DNA of 64,000 nt from Kalmanozyma brasiliensis GHG001 (taxonomy: Eukaryota > Basidiomycota > Ustilaginomycetes > Ustilaginales): NCBI RefSeq assembly GCF_000497045.1, contig NW_015961948.1, positions 1-64,000 on the forward strand, read 5' to 3'. The translations under genes were made by a program, and so were the position numbers. The stretch's first letter is position 1, and each line of letters opens with the position of its first letter. The notes beneath the pieces are model-generated. The model saw only the letters and a program-made list of their open reading frames with translations. It was not told the origin of the DNA and searched no databases. Shown one piece after another: positions 48,113 through 57,581 of this stretch.

Positions 48113-49698
48113 GACCCTCGAGGGCTCGCGTGTCCGTTCGAAGCGAGCTCGCACACGACCACACTAAGATCCAACCATGTGGGCAGCGATGCTTCGATGG
48201 CGCGATACCATTCAAAGACCGCTCTTAGTCAGGGCAGCAAAGAGCGACGATGCATTGCCGAGCTCGCCTTGTGGGCACTCTGCACCGACATTGTGGCTGC
48301 ACGGCAATTGAAGCAGTCTCCGTTCTGACAGGTGAAAGTGCTCGACACACAATGGGCAAGCGGGGGAGCACACTGCGTCGGAGGATTATCACTCAGCTAC
48401 CAGCGGCAACGAGACTGTCCGCGCGCCGGCAGCGGTTGGTAGCCGGCGTTGCGGGGCTCAAAAGCAGCCTCTTGCGTCCATGGCGTGTTCGTCGCTGTTC
48501 ATGACGTCGGGTCGGAGGACGGAAGAGGCGGAAAGAGAACGAGAACGGCGTATTGCGTTCCGAGAATGGCCAAGTAACCAAGGTTGCGTGCTTCGCTTGT
48601 GAGGACGACCCCAGGCTGGAGGAAGAAGAGGGCGCAAATGGACAGACGTCGTGAAGTCCATCATTTGCACGCTTCAGCACGCCATACTCACGCTCGGCTG
48701 GCTGGAAGAGCATCATCTTTCGCGGAGCAGAAGCTGAATTTATCCCTCACCCGAACGTGGTGCGGTCTCACATTTCTTCTAGAAAGTCTTCTTTTCGAAC
48801 AATGTGAGCTGGTCGGTCTCACAGCTCTAAAAAATCGCAAGCAGTCGAGTGACGCTTCGAGCCTCGCTCAGACGCAAGGCCGGAGCTGTGCCTCCGCTCC
48901 GCTGTCTGGCTGGACAGCGATCCCATCGCCTGGTCTTGAAGCTGTCAGATGACACCCTTGCAATTCAGTCCCGAGGGCCGAACAGCTGATTGGTACCACT
49001 TCGACGGTCCAAGCTCGGCGTAAGTGAATGTTCGTACTGTATTATCGATGTATGTGCACGAGGACCCTACGTGCATAAGGCTGAGCTGCAGGGTGAGCTG
49101 AGCGCCCCTAGCTCGCCTTCTGATTTGCCTTTGCGGCCGAACAGGAGCGGACCAGACTGGCTTTTCGAGGTCGAGCTGCACTTTGATGGGTTAAGCTCGA
49201 CCCTTTGTTCGGCTTTTTGGAGCCTATGAGCCGAAAGGGTCCTTTGACGAAAAAGCACGCCGCTCAAGGAGCCGTCAGCTCAGGTTACGTGTCACTGGCC
49301 TCTGAGCCTGAGAAGGCCGTGTTACGCGTCGAGAGCCTAGCCCAGGCCATGACCGAATATGCTGCCTCGGCTGGCGACCTCCGCCGTTCTTTATGTGACT
49401 CGTGTGGTGAGCTTTGTTTTTCGCAAAAAAAGGAAAAAGCAAAGATGGCAGAGATCCTTATCGGCGGCGGCTCGCCACCGCACAATCGCTGAGCCTTTTC
49501 TGCTTTGTCTCTCTTCTCTCCCCCGCATGATGAGAAAAATTAGCCTTTTTTCGCCTGGCCAACGTGCCCTTTAGGCCAACCCTATGTGCATGAGCGTGAC
49601 AGAAATTGAGCGGTGTGGCTGGCTGGCTGGCCGTCGGCGGTAGATTCCCGGTCCGGGCGCGCAGCAGTGGCCACTCAATCGATTGGGACAGAGCATCA

Positions 49699-49718
49699 AA
49701 CACACACACACATACACA
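49699..49718. repeat. Short CA microsatellite
   Basis: About seven CA units followed by TACACA, in the leader region of the VOC-fold gene. Too short to mean more than a simple repeat. Confidence 0.7.
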
Positions 49719-49991
49719 TGCCTCTCCTCATGTCTGCCCGTCCATATATCACTCGCCGGTCAGCAAGAATGCCGACACTGGGTCTCACCGTCCATCAAAG
49801 CTCTTGATGCAAACACCACCGTCTCTCCACCTCTCAATCTCGCCAGCATCTGCAGACCATCTCTAATCTAGCTCGCTCCTCGACTCAGCCAACTATCGGC
49901 CGCTCCGACCTCATCTTCGGCCCAGCAGTCATCTTCGGTCGGCAGCCCCGACTCTCACCGCTGAGCCTTTCACGGCGATCGATAGCCAGCC

Positions 49992-51017
49992 ATGACCGAC
50001 ATTGGCACCAGCTCATCACTCAGCGTGCAGCGACCGTCAATGCAACGCGTTGTCTCGTCGACCTCCAGCATTGGTTCGTCGTCCATGGCTGCCTCTGACA
50101 CGCTCTCCGCAATGGATGAGGTCTCGATGCCGGCCACACCTCCTGACGTCTCCAGCGTTGGCGGCATCCACGTCGTCGACGCCATCACCGCGTCTGCCTC
50201 TGCTTCCGTGACCCCGTCTCACCCTGTCAAGAAGCCCGATCTCTTCCTCTCCCTCACACGGTCCACCCGTCCCAAGCTCACTCTCTCGCCGACCGCCCAG
50301 GCGGACTTTGCCTCTCATATCGCCCAAAGCAGGCAACGCTTCGCGGACGACACGGCCTATCTGCCCAAGTCCACCAACATGGGCCTCAGCGATGTCGACG
50401 CCGCGGCGCTGCTCTCGGTGAACCCATTCAACTATGCACGTGGTAACCCACTCAGCTGGGAGGACGACGATGTCGACGTGGACCGTGGGCGGGCGGCGAG
50501 GGCGGCGGCGAGCAAAGCTGGCAAGACAGTCTTCCACAACGCCTTCCCATGCATCTTTGTGTCCAACTTGACCAACTCCGTGGCGTTCTATCAGAAGCTT
50601 ATCGGTTTCTCGCCGGTGGGCAAGCCGGCCACCCACCAGGCGGTACTTCGACGTGGGCCGGCAGCAAGACCTCCACGATCGGCAGCGCAGCAATACTCGG
50701 CCATCCCTTCTGCCGCCGAAGAGCAGGGCGTCCGGATCGTCCTTCGCTACCTCCCTGCCGAATGGGGCGAGCTCAAAGGCGACGGCTCTGGCCCACCCCA
50801 ATTGCTGGTTGTCGTGAGCAACGTCGACGAGCTGTTCCAAGAAATCGTCGCCAAGCAGCAGCAGTTCAAGCCCAACGGACGGGAGTACTTCCCCGAAGTG
50901 TTTCTGGGTAAAGCCAAGCTGTTGGGTAAACCACAGAACAAGCCCTGGGGCACGAGGGAGCTCCACGTCCTCGACCCGGACGCTAACAAGATCGTCTTCT
51001 ACCACGAGATCAACTAG
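49992..51017 (+). CDS. VOC/glyoxalase-fold protein with long N-terminal extension
   Basis: 341 residues. The C-terminal half (about 182-341) matches a vicinal-oxygen-chelate module: NAFPCIFVSNLTNSVAFYQK with LIGFSPVG at the start, RIVLRYLPAEWGE, LLVVVSNVDELFQEIV and the terminal WGTRELHVLDPDANKIVFYH, the classic end of glyoxalase/dioxygenase-type domains. Candidate metal ligands are scarce in the first strand (no obvious His), so it may not be a standard metalloenzyme. Residues 1-90 are Ser/Thr/Pro-rich and disordered, and 90-180 are of unknown fold. The reaction cannot be predicted. It converges with Afg1 at about 200 bp. Confidence 0.8.
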   Translation: MTDIGTSSSLSVQRPSMQRVVSSTSSIGSSSMAASDTLSAMDEVSMPATPPDVSSVGGIHVVDAITASASASVTPSHPVKKPDLFLSLTRSTRPKLTLSPTAQADFASHIAQSRQRFADDTAYLPKSTNMGLSDVDAAALLSVNPFNYARGNPLSWEDDDVDVDRGRAARAAASKAGKTVFHNAFPCIFVSNLTNSVAFYQKLIGFSPVGKPATHQAVLRRGPAARPPRSAAQQYSAIPSAAEEQGVRIVLRYLPAEWGELKGDGSGPPQLLVVVSNVDELFQEIVAKQQQFKPNGREYFPEVFLGKAKLLGKPQNKPWGTRELHVLDPDANKIVFYHEIN

Positions 51018-51219
51018 ACGTTCGATCCTAGATTTATACCCCCACCGATTCGTTGTACTTGCATCGCCTAACACCTCTCGTTTTGTCTTACGCAGTCTTG
51101 CATCATGTATTTGTATCGAAATACCACGTCCTTCTTTGTCGTTCATGTCGCTCTTGTGCATCGTAGTTGGTCGCTTCGCTCGGAGTCGTGCATGTGTAAG
51201 TTGTGTATTAGTTGCGCAT

Positions 51220-52878
51220 CTAATACTCGGGCGGTGCCTCGGCAGCAGTGCTCGCCGTCTCGGCATACTGTCTAGACCCCATCTCCGTCAACCTACTAAT
51301 CACCCTCGCGAACGCAAACAGCTCTTCATCACCAGTAAAGATCGGACTTCCACCAATATCGTCCATGGTCAACCCCAAATCATCCATCAAAGCCCGCATC
51401 TGGTCCGCCGTAGGCTTGTTCTTCCCCGCATCGCCGGCAAAGATCTGCAATATCGGCACTTCGCTAGACGCCAACAATTTGGTCTTGCTTTCGTACGCAG
51501 CATCGATAAACGTGATGAACCGCCTCGCGAGATCGCGCTGATTCAACCCCATTCGGGGGACATCGTCCACAAAGATCGTGCCAAAGTTGTTGCAAATCTC
51601 GATGTAGTCCGCTGCAGAGCGGGGGCGACCGCAGAGCTCATCGAAGGTGAAGCGGGCGACTTTTTGGGTCGAGTGGGGAACTTTGAGCGTTCGACCCCAG
51701 ATCTTGAGTGGTCGATCCTCGATGACTGGATCGGAAGGATCGGATGTCGCGGCGGTGAAGAGCTTGTCGAACTCGCGCGTGTTGGCATCGTCCAGTGGAG
51801 AGAAGTAGACCTTGGACAGTGCTCGGGGTACTTTGCGGTAGTCGGTGCCAGAGTTGAGGTCTGTAACGCCGAACTGGGATTGAAGGAGGTCGATGCAGGG
51901 CAGGAAGGATTGACGTTGGATGCCGTTCTTGTACAACTCTGTAGGATGACGATTGGACGTCATGACCATTACGACGCCGTAGGCGAGCATGCGTTCCAGC
52001 AGGCCGCGCAGGATCATGGCGTCCGCAATGTCGGTCACTTGGAACTCGTCGAAGCAGAGAACCGAGTGGTTGCGCGCCATCTCGCGGGCCACGGCTTCGA
52101 TCGCATCGCTCTCCTCGCCGGCACCGGCTGCACTAGACGAAGACGACGAAGAGGAGGCGGCGGCGCTCGAGGCAGCGGAGGACATCATCATGACAATGCC
52201 CGATGGCTTGTGCGTTTTCGACTTGTAAAAGTGCGCCCGCTTGTGCGCCTCGATCATGAACTGGTGGAAGTGGATGCGTCGTTTGGCGGTGATGTTGGGT
52301 GGGAGAGTATCGTAGAAAAGGTCCATGAGCATGCTTTTTCCGGTGCCGACGTCACCGTAGAGGTAGAGGCCTTTGGGGATGTCTTCCGAGATGGGCGGGA
52401 TCTCTGGTGTGTTCGACTTATTGCCAAAGGGAAGCCAAGAGAGCAGGCCTTTTGAGGCTTGGAGGTGCGCTTCTGGATCTGGCACGTCGGCTTGCTTGTA
52501 GGATCGGAGCTGGTCGTGGAGGGATTGCAGAACTTTGATGATGCTGCGCTGGTGGGTATCATCTCGGAGCACGCCGGACTCGACCAGCTCGTCGTACCGC
52601 TCGGTAGGGGTGGCGGCTTTTGTATTGGACGCCTTGGCCGCCGAGCTGGATGAAGCGGATCCCGACAGATGTCGTCGAGGAGGCAGCCTCGTGCGTGGTG
52701 AAGCTACGCTGGAAGTGAATCCTCGTGGACCACTCCTCGAGACTGCGACGGAAGATGAAAGCAGCGATGCGAGTGGCGGACGACGTGCGGCGTGTACGAG
52801 TCTTCGGCCACCCACCAGACGCGCTGGTTGGGCAAGTGGCGCTAGTGAGATGCCGACGGGGCGGCGGATTGCGCTCAT
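51220..52878 (-). CDS. AFG1: Mitochondrial AFG1/LACE1-family ATPase
   Basis: 552 residues from MSAIRRPVGI; the frame is open further upstream but that part is untypical. A basic, Ser/Arg-rich presequence of about 70 residues targets mitochondria. The P-loop is at 175-182 (GLYLYGDVGTGKSMLMDLFY), followed by RIHFHQFMIEAHKRAH and Walker B VLCFDEFQVTDIADAMIL, which are diagnostic of Afg1. Also present are VVMVMTSNRHPTELYKNG, SFLPCIDLL, DYRKVPRALSKVYFSPL, FDELCGRPRSAADYIEI and RRFITFIDAAYESKTKL. Family members help turn over mitochondrially encoded cytochrome oxidase subunits. A low-complexity Ala/Ser insert sits just before the Walker B region. Length is somewhat above average. Confidence 0.94.
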   Translation of the reverse strand: MSAIRRPVGISLAPLAQPARLVGGRRLVHAARRPPLASLLSSSVAVSRSGPRGFTSSVASPRTRLPPRRHLSGSASSSSAAKASNTKAATPTERYDELVESGVLRDDTHQRSIIKVLQSLHDQLRSYKQADVPDPEAHLQASKGLLSWLPFGNKSNTPEIPPISEDIPKGLYLYGDVGTGKSMLMDLFYDTLPPNITAKRRIHFHQFMIEAHKRAHFYKSKTHKPSGIVMMMSSAASSAAASSSSSSSSAAGAGEESDAIEAVAREMARNHSVLCFDEFQVTDIADAMILRGLLERMLAYGVVMVMTSNRHPTELYKNGIQRQSFLPCIDLLQSQFGVTDLNSGTDYRKVPRALSKVYFSPLDDANTREFDKLFTAATSDPSDPVIEDRPLKIWGRTLKVPHSTQKVARFTFDELCGRPRSAADYIEICNNFGTIFVDDVPRMGLNQRDLARRFITFIDAAYESKTKLLASSEVPILQIFAGDAGKNKPTADQMRALMDDLGLTMDDIGGSPIFTGDEELFAFARVISRLTEMGSRQYAETASTAAEAPPEY

Positions 52879-53752
52879 GTTTGTGTTTGATGGCCGCAAG
52901 TGTCGTTGAGGTGCGTGTGTCCTTTGGATAAGGTTGATGAAAGTGGATGAGAAGGTCGAGGTTTCAGAGACAGACACCAACACCCCCGCCTCTTCGGTTG
53001 GAATTTCGGCGGTACCAGTCCGTGCGGGCGCCGAAAAATAGAGCTCGTCTGATTCGCCCGCATTCTTCCGCCTGGCCTCTTCCGAAAACACCGGCAGTTC
53101 AATTGACTACAAGCTCAAGCACAGCGTAACGCCGGCTCTGGCCGTCCATGAATGAGGCCGCGGAGCTCTATCGGAACACATGCTGTTCAGTGTGAAATGG
53201 GATAGCCATGCCGCTGTGCGAAGGAGAAGCAGTGAATCAGCACAAAGGCTTACCCGATCTTAGATTCTTTTTCGATTGTTGTTAGGTTCTCACTCTGCGA
53301 AAAACGTGCTGTTCCTGAAACTCGAAAAGGCAAGAGGGGAACATCGACCCTGTCGTCTTCTAGCCGAGCCAGGCAGAGAGCCCACTCAGCCTAACGACCG
53401 ATTCACGAACCTCGAAAGCGTGAAATCTGGTCTGCATCTGGAATCGAGAGCTTCAAAAAAGTGGAGTCTCAAATCTCACAAATCTCAAAGACTGCGCTGC
53501 ACAGCGTTCTAAATTTGGCTTTGTGTGTGGTTCTGCGCCTTGGCGTTGTTGCACGGCATGGATCGACCCTGCTTCTGGTGCATTTCTACGGCGCTCCTGC
53601 CGAGTTGCTCCCCATTGTCGTCCTGCTCGTTTTGGTATGCAACAAGCATCGCCATCCATTCGTCTTCCTATCACACCACACCCATCATCCGCGCGGACAT
53701 AAGGAACCATAGGACCCGCGTTTCGGCCACAATCACGGCCTAGCACTCCAAG
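52879..53752. other. Divergent intergenic region (Afg1 / UPF0658)
   Basis: 874 bp. An 83-codon hydrophobic frame at 53461-53712 lies directly in front of the UPF0658 start and more likely belongs to its leader; I do not call it. Confidence 0.5.
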
Positions 53753-55954
53753 ATGAGCGTCTCACCGTTCCCCCCACCGGATCCGGCGCAACGTACTCCA
53801 GCGGATGGACCCTCGATGCGCGACACCCACGACTCGTATCCGGCCGGCGCTCCTTCGTCTTCGCATGCACACATTGCGAACGAGGAGCCCTTCTCGTCGG
53901 CAGCAGCATACAGGAGCTCCATGTCGCCCGTAGCATCGCCTCAGCCCCGACCGATCTCTTCATCGTTCTCCAACTCTGGCCATAACGGTGGATTCTCAAT
54001 CCAGCCTGGACCTGCGGCTGTTGCCCAGGAACGCTCGCCGCCCCTCAACAGTCCAACGATGGTGTCACCGACCAGTCACTACGCTGTCGCTCCCAATGGC
54101 GGCTTCTCTGCCAGCCCGAGCTTCGGCGGATATCAGCAAGATCCCAGGCTCGGCAGTCCGCCTCCTGGCAGCTTTTCGCATCCTGCTGCTTCCAGCGGCG
54201 GCTTCGCGGCAGGTCCCCATGGGGCAGGCTATCAGCAGGATCCCCGACTCGGAAATCCCCCTCCAACAACTTTTGCGCACTCCAGCGCCCCCAACGGCTT
54301 CGCTGCCGGTCCCACCCCTGCCGGCTACGAACGCCCCCATCCAGCCAAAAGCCCACCTCCCGCCTCATCCCTCGTCATCCAAGATCCCGCCTCCTCGCCC
54401 GCACCCATGACCGCCTCCACCGCGCAGCGAGCCAACACGGCCACCGCCCGCTCTGCCCGCTCCTCGAAACGCGACGGCACCGCGTCGATCTCCAAATCCG
54501 CCCGCTCCTCGGCCACCTCCTGGTACCCTGGCTCCCCCAACTCGCCCACGCGCGTCCCCTCCCGCAACGCCTTCCTCTACATCCTCATCTCCACCATCGA
54601 GGCCGCGATCATCATCACCCTGGTCGCCTTCATCTTTGCGCGCATCGTCACCGAGGTCGACGACTTCAGCCAGAACCTCAAGACCGTGTCCGTCTACCTG
54701 GCGGTCTTTGTCTTCGGCTGCGTCTTCCAGGTGATCATCTCGTACGATGCGGTGCGGTTGAAGAACACGATGCAGCTGATTGGGGTGTTGATCTTCAACA
54801 TTGCGTTGACTGTCACTGCAGCATTGGAGATTCGACAGATTCGAGATGCGTTGAATGCGCAGGATGCGATCGAGGGCGGGATCCCATGTGCGGATGATCC
54901 GAACCAGCTCTGTGCTGCAAGAAACTTGTTTCCCACCGTGGAAAGGTACCTCATCGCCGTAAGCGGGGTCTGCTTCCTCGCAGAGTTCTTCTTGGCTGCA
55001 ATGACGTACAAGCTCTGGAAGGACTTCGGTTGGATCATCTACCAGAAGATCGGCGCGGATCTGCGCGTGAGGAGGATGTTCTTCTGGTACCAGCTGTTTA
55101 TCGTTTTCCTCAAGTTTGCGTTTTTCTTCGGAGTAGGCTTTACGGTGATCTACCTGATCCTTGTCGCCCAAACCACGGATTGGGAGTACGCCGTGACCAT
55201 CGCTGCTGTGCCCGTCGCAATGGTCGCGCTTTTTGCGGCGGGTTTCGCAGTTCGAAGGGAATGGACGAGTTTGATGGTCGTCTCGCTCTTCCTGATGATC
55301 GTGGGACTCGTGTACTTCGTATACAAGCTTACGCAGGTCTGGCTCCCCGCGACGCGCGACGAGTATACGTATGTTCGGATGACCATCACCTTCATCTCGG
55401 GCTTCGCGATCCTCATGTTGGCATTGACGCTGTTGAACGGCTTCGTGTGCCTCTTCAACTTTCATAAGGGTCTCAAGCCGGCGCATGATGCGATTGGGAC
55501 ATTTGGTGGCGTGCACCGCCAACGGGCGAGGAAGGACAAGGACACGGGGAACAACGATGACGGCAACGCGGATCTCGATGGCACGGTGGATGCGGAGAAG
55601 CAGCCGAACGGGCACAGGGGAAGCGTGGTCGACTCGAGACGGACAAGCATGCTCCAGAGCCCCGGGTACAGCAGCTATGCAGAAGCCCCCATGCAAGGGC
55701 GACGCATGAGCACTCAACCCATTTACGAGGCGAATCACGGAAGTGCAGTACCGCCAGCCCTGCAACCGGGCGGAATCGCAAGTCCCATCCCGCACCACGC
55801 GGTAAGCCCCACACAGAGCCCCCCGCCAACGGCCCTTCACCCCCAATACGGCTACCCGCAGCAGATACCGCCTCAGGCATACCAACCTCAAGCACAGCCC
55901 ATCGCCGAATCGACCCCGCTCAAACCCACCGCCTCGCGCGTCTCGTTGGATTAG
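53753..55954 (+). CDS. UPF0658 Golgi membrane protein
   Basis: 733 residues, multi-pass membrane protein of the fungal UPF0658 family (Golgi-located in fission yeast; role unknown). The N-terminal 265 residues are Ser/Pro/Gly-rich and disordered and contain three imperfect repeats (GYQQDPRLGSPPPG, GYQQDPRLGNPPPT, GYERPHPAKSPPP). The membrane core (about 275-590) has seven or so helices, starting FLYILISTIEAAIIITLVAF with IFAR and including VSVYLAVFVFGCVFQVIISY with DAVRLKNTMQLIG. KDFGWIIYQKIGADLRVRRM with FFWYQLF is the conserved centre. The C-terminal tail is again disordered, Pro/Gln-rich, with basic RRTS/RRMS-like phosphorylation-type sites. Confidence 0.85.
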   Translation: MSVSPFPPPDPAQRTPADGPSMRDTHDSYPAGAPSSSHAHIANEEPFSSAAAYRSSMSPVASPQPRPISSSFSNSGHNGGFSIQPGPAAVAQERSPPLNSPTMVSPTSHYAVAPNGGFSASPSFGGYQQDPRLGSPPPGSFSHPAASSGGFAAGPHGAGYQQDPRLGNPPPTTFAHSSAPNGFAAGPTPAGYERPHPAKSPPPASSLVIQDPASSPAPMTASTAQRANTATARSARSSKRDGTASISKSARSSATSWYPGSPNSPTRVPSRNAFLYILISTIEAAIIITLVAFIFARIVTEVDDFSQNLKTVSVYLAVFVFGCVFQVIISYDAVRLKNTMQLIGVLIFNIALTVTAALEIRQIRDALNAQDAIEGGIPCADDPNQLCAARNLFPTVERYLIAVSGVCFLAEFFLAAMTYKLWKDFGWIIYQKIGADLRVRRMFFWYQLFIVFLKFAFFFGVGFTVIYLILVAQTTDWEYAVTIAAVPVAMVALFAAGFAVRREWTSLMVVSLFLMIVGLVYFVYKLTQVWLPATRDEYTYVRMTITFISGFAILMLALTLLNGFVCLFNFHKGLKPAHDAIGTFGGVHRQRARKDKDTGNNDDGNADLDGTVDAEKQPNGHRGSVVDSRRTSMLQSPGYSSYAEAPMQGRRMSTQPIYEANHGSAVPPALQPGGIASPIPHHAVSPTQSPPPTALHPQYGYPQQIPPQAYQPQAQPIAESTPLKPTASRVSLD

Positions 55955-56507
55955 AACTCGGACCTGTTTTGCCCTTTTAACGACCCATTCACGATGCTCA
56001 TTCTGATGCTCAATTCTTCTCCGGAATCACGTCCGATTCACCCCGCGTCCTTGGAGTGTGTGCAGTCTCCGTACCAAGTGTGAAAGAGGGAGTCTCGATG
56101 GAGACTTGGGTTGCGTGCGGGAGAAGCGTCGCCTCACGTCGCTGCTTGACGTCGCTCCGCCTCTGGACGGTCAACTGCCGGATTCTGTGCACCTTCAGAC
56201 ATTCAGGGCCCAATTTCTCCGTCACACGTCTCCACGCACACCAGAATGTCTCTTGCAGAACGCTGCGTCGGCCGGGTCGAAATGTATTAAACGAGAAAAG
56301 GTGAAGATGCTAGCATGCGAGGGATGAGTCGGAACCAGGTAGGGATGGGAGACAGAGTACGGTGACGTGAGATGCGTGGTGTGTAGGGAGAAGGAGAATG
56401 TCCATGGATGATCGTGTGCGAGACGTCTATGGGTAAGACGATGCAAAGGGGAACGAGTCAAGCCTGACCCTGAATGTAGCTGAGATTAGTCGTCATGCAG
56501 ATTCTGC
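55955..56507. other. Convergent spacer (UPF0658 / GDPD)
   Basis: 553 bp between two gene ends. No gene seen; it contains the 3' regions of both. Confidence 0.55.
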
Positions 56508-57581
56508 TCACGCAGCAGCGTTGACGGCGATCGATGGCTGAGCAATGTTGGACCTGAACGCTGTCTTCTCCGAGATGCCCGCTGACCCGTTCGTCGTGGC
56601 TGGGAGCGACGCTGCCGGTGCAGCAGCCGCCACGCTCTCAGGAACCTCCCTAAACGGCGACCCAGCCCGCTTCTCGATGTTGGCCATCCACATGTTCTGC
56701 AGCACAAACTGCGGCAGCGCATAGTACCGCCACGTAGCCCAGCGGAAGAACATGCCGACCTCGTCCTGTCGTGTGCTGGCGAAATCGCTCGTCATGTTCT
56801 TCCTCAGATCCTGGAACAGCGCCGTCTTGTCGGTGAGCACGGCCTTGACGCCCCAGCGTGTCGCCTCGATCATCTCGTCCTTGCGGTTGACCGTCCAGAC
56901 GTAGATGTCCTTGCCGGCCTTTTGCGCGTCGGCGATGAACTGCTGACCGTCGGCACCCACGAGGCAGGCAAAGTACATGGAGAAACCGGTGCAATCCTTC
57001 CAGAAGTACTTGCGTGCTGCGCGGGGCGACATGCCGATGTGGATGCGCTTCATCGAAGGCACATTGACCAGCGCCGACTCGAGGAATTTGGGATGCCACA
57101 GGCCGAGGATGAGACGCGGCGCCAGATCCGTCTCGAAGTTCGGGTAGGATTCGACCACCTTGCGCATGAGTGGGAAGAGACGGTCCGGGTCGTTGTCCGG
57201 CTTGATGTCGAGGTTGAGCTTAACGTGCTTGTTTCCGGGGCGCATGAGGAGGTCGCAGACTTGAACGAAGGTAGGGATCTGCTGTGGAGGTTGCTTGAGC
57301 GTTCGAAGGTGTTCGATGCCGTCGTCGCCAAAGTAGGGCCGCTCGTAGATGAGGCCTTTGCCGTTGGTGGTCCTTTCTAGTGTAGGATCGTGAAACATGA
57401 CGATGACGTCGTCGGTGGTGATGTGTACGTCGGTCTCTAGGCCTTCGGATCCATCGCGGATGGCCTTTTCGAAGCTGGCGATGGTGTTTTCGGGGAAAGT
57501 GGCAGAGGCGCCTCGGTGACCCCAGCACTCGGGCATGTCGGGACGGATGTCCATCTTGGTGGATCTAGTGATGGGACGCAT
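56508..57581 (-). CDS. Glycerophosphodiester phosphodiesterase-family protein
   Basis: 357 residues from the first ATG (MRPITRSTKM). GDPD catalytic features: HRG at 22-24 (CWGHRGASATFPENTIASFE), Glu49 and Asp51 in GLETDVHIT, the second catalytic His in MFHDPTLERTTNGKG, Lys/Asp in VKLNLDIKPDND, and a C-terminal VWTVNRKDEMIEATRWGVKA with VLTDK. It should cleave glycerophosphodiesters into glycerol-3-phosphate and an alcohol; Ca/Mg-dependent by family. The frame stays open for 38 codons upstream, to a GTG at 57695 right after a TAG. That stretch encodes a membrane-type helix (NTVLIAASIYLLYHHARPFI), so the real protein may be longer, with a non-ATG start or an extra exon. Confidence 0.88.
   Translation of the reverse strand: MRPITRSTKMDIRPDMPECWGHRGASATFPENTIASFEKAIRDGSEGLETDVHITTDDVIVMFHDPTLERTTNGKGLIYERPYFGDDGIEHLRTLKQPPQQIPTFVQVCDLLMRPGNKHVKLNLDIKPDNDPDRLFPLMRKVVESYPNFETDLAPRLILGLWHPKFLESALVNVPSMKRIHIGMSPRAARKYFWKDCTGFSMYFACLVGADGQQFIADAQKAGKDIYVWTVNRKDEMIEATRWGVKAVLTDKTALFQDLRKNMTSDFASTRQDEVGMFFRWATWRYYALPQFVLQNMWMANIEKRAGSPFREVPESVAAAAPAASLPATTNGSAGISEKTAFRSNIAQPSIAVNAAA

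Larger units (their letters stand above)
48027..49991. other. 2 kb divergent intergenic region
   Basis: Holds the promoters of the symporter (minus) and the VOC-fold gene (plus). Frames reach about 120 codons but overlap on both strands and have no motif. A CA repeat lies near 49700. The 200 bp before 49992 are CT-rich and probably 5' untranslated leader. Confidence 0.5.

Noticed and set aside
49992..51266. Long antisense frame opposite the VOC-fold gene
   Set aside because: Arg/Asp/Gly-rich composition without motif; the sense strand has a proper VOC module and a good start.
53461..53712. 83-codon hydrophobic frame before the UPF0658 gene
   Set aside because: It sits in the likely 5' leader, has weak composition, and nothing links it to a known family.
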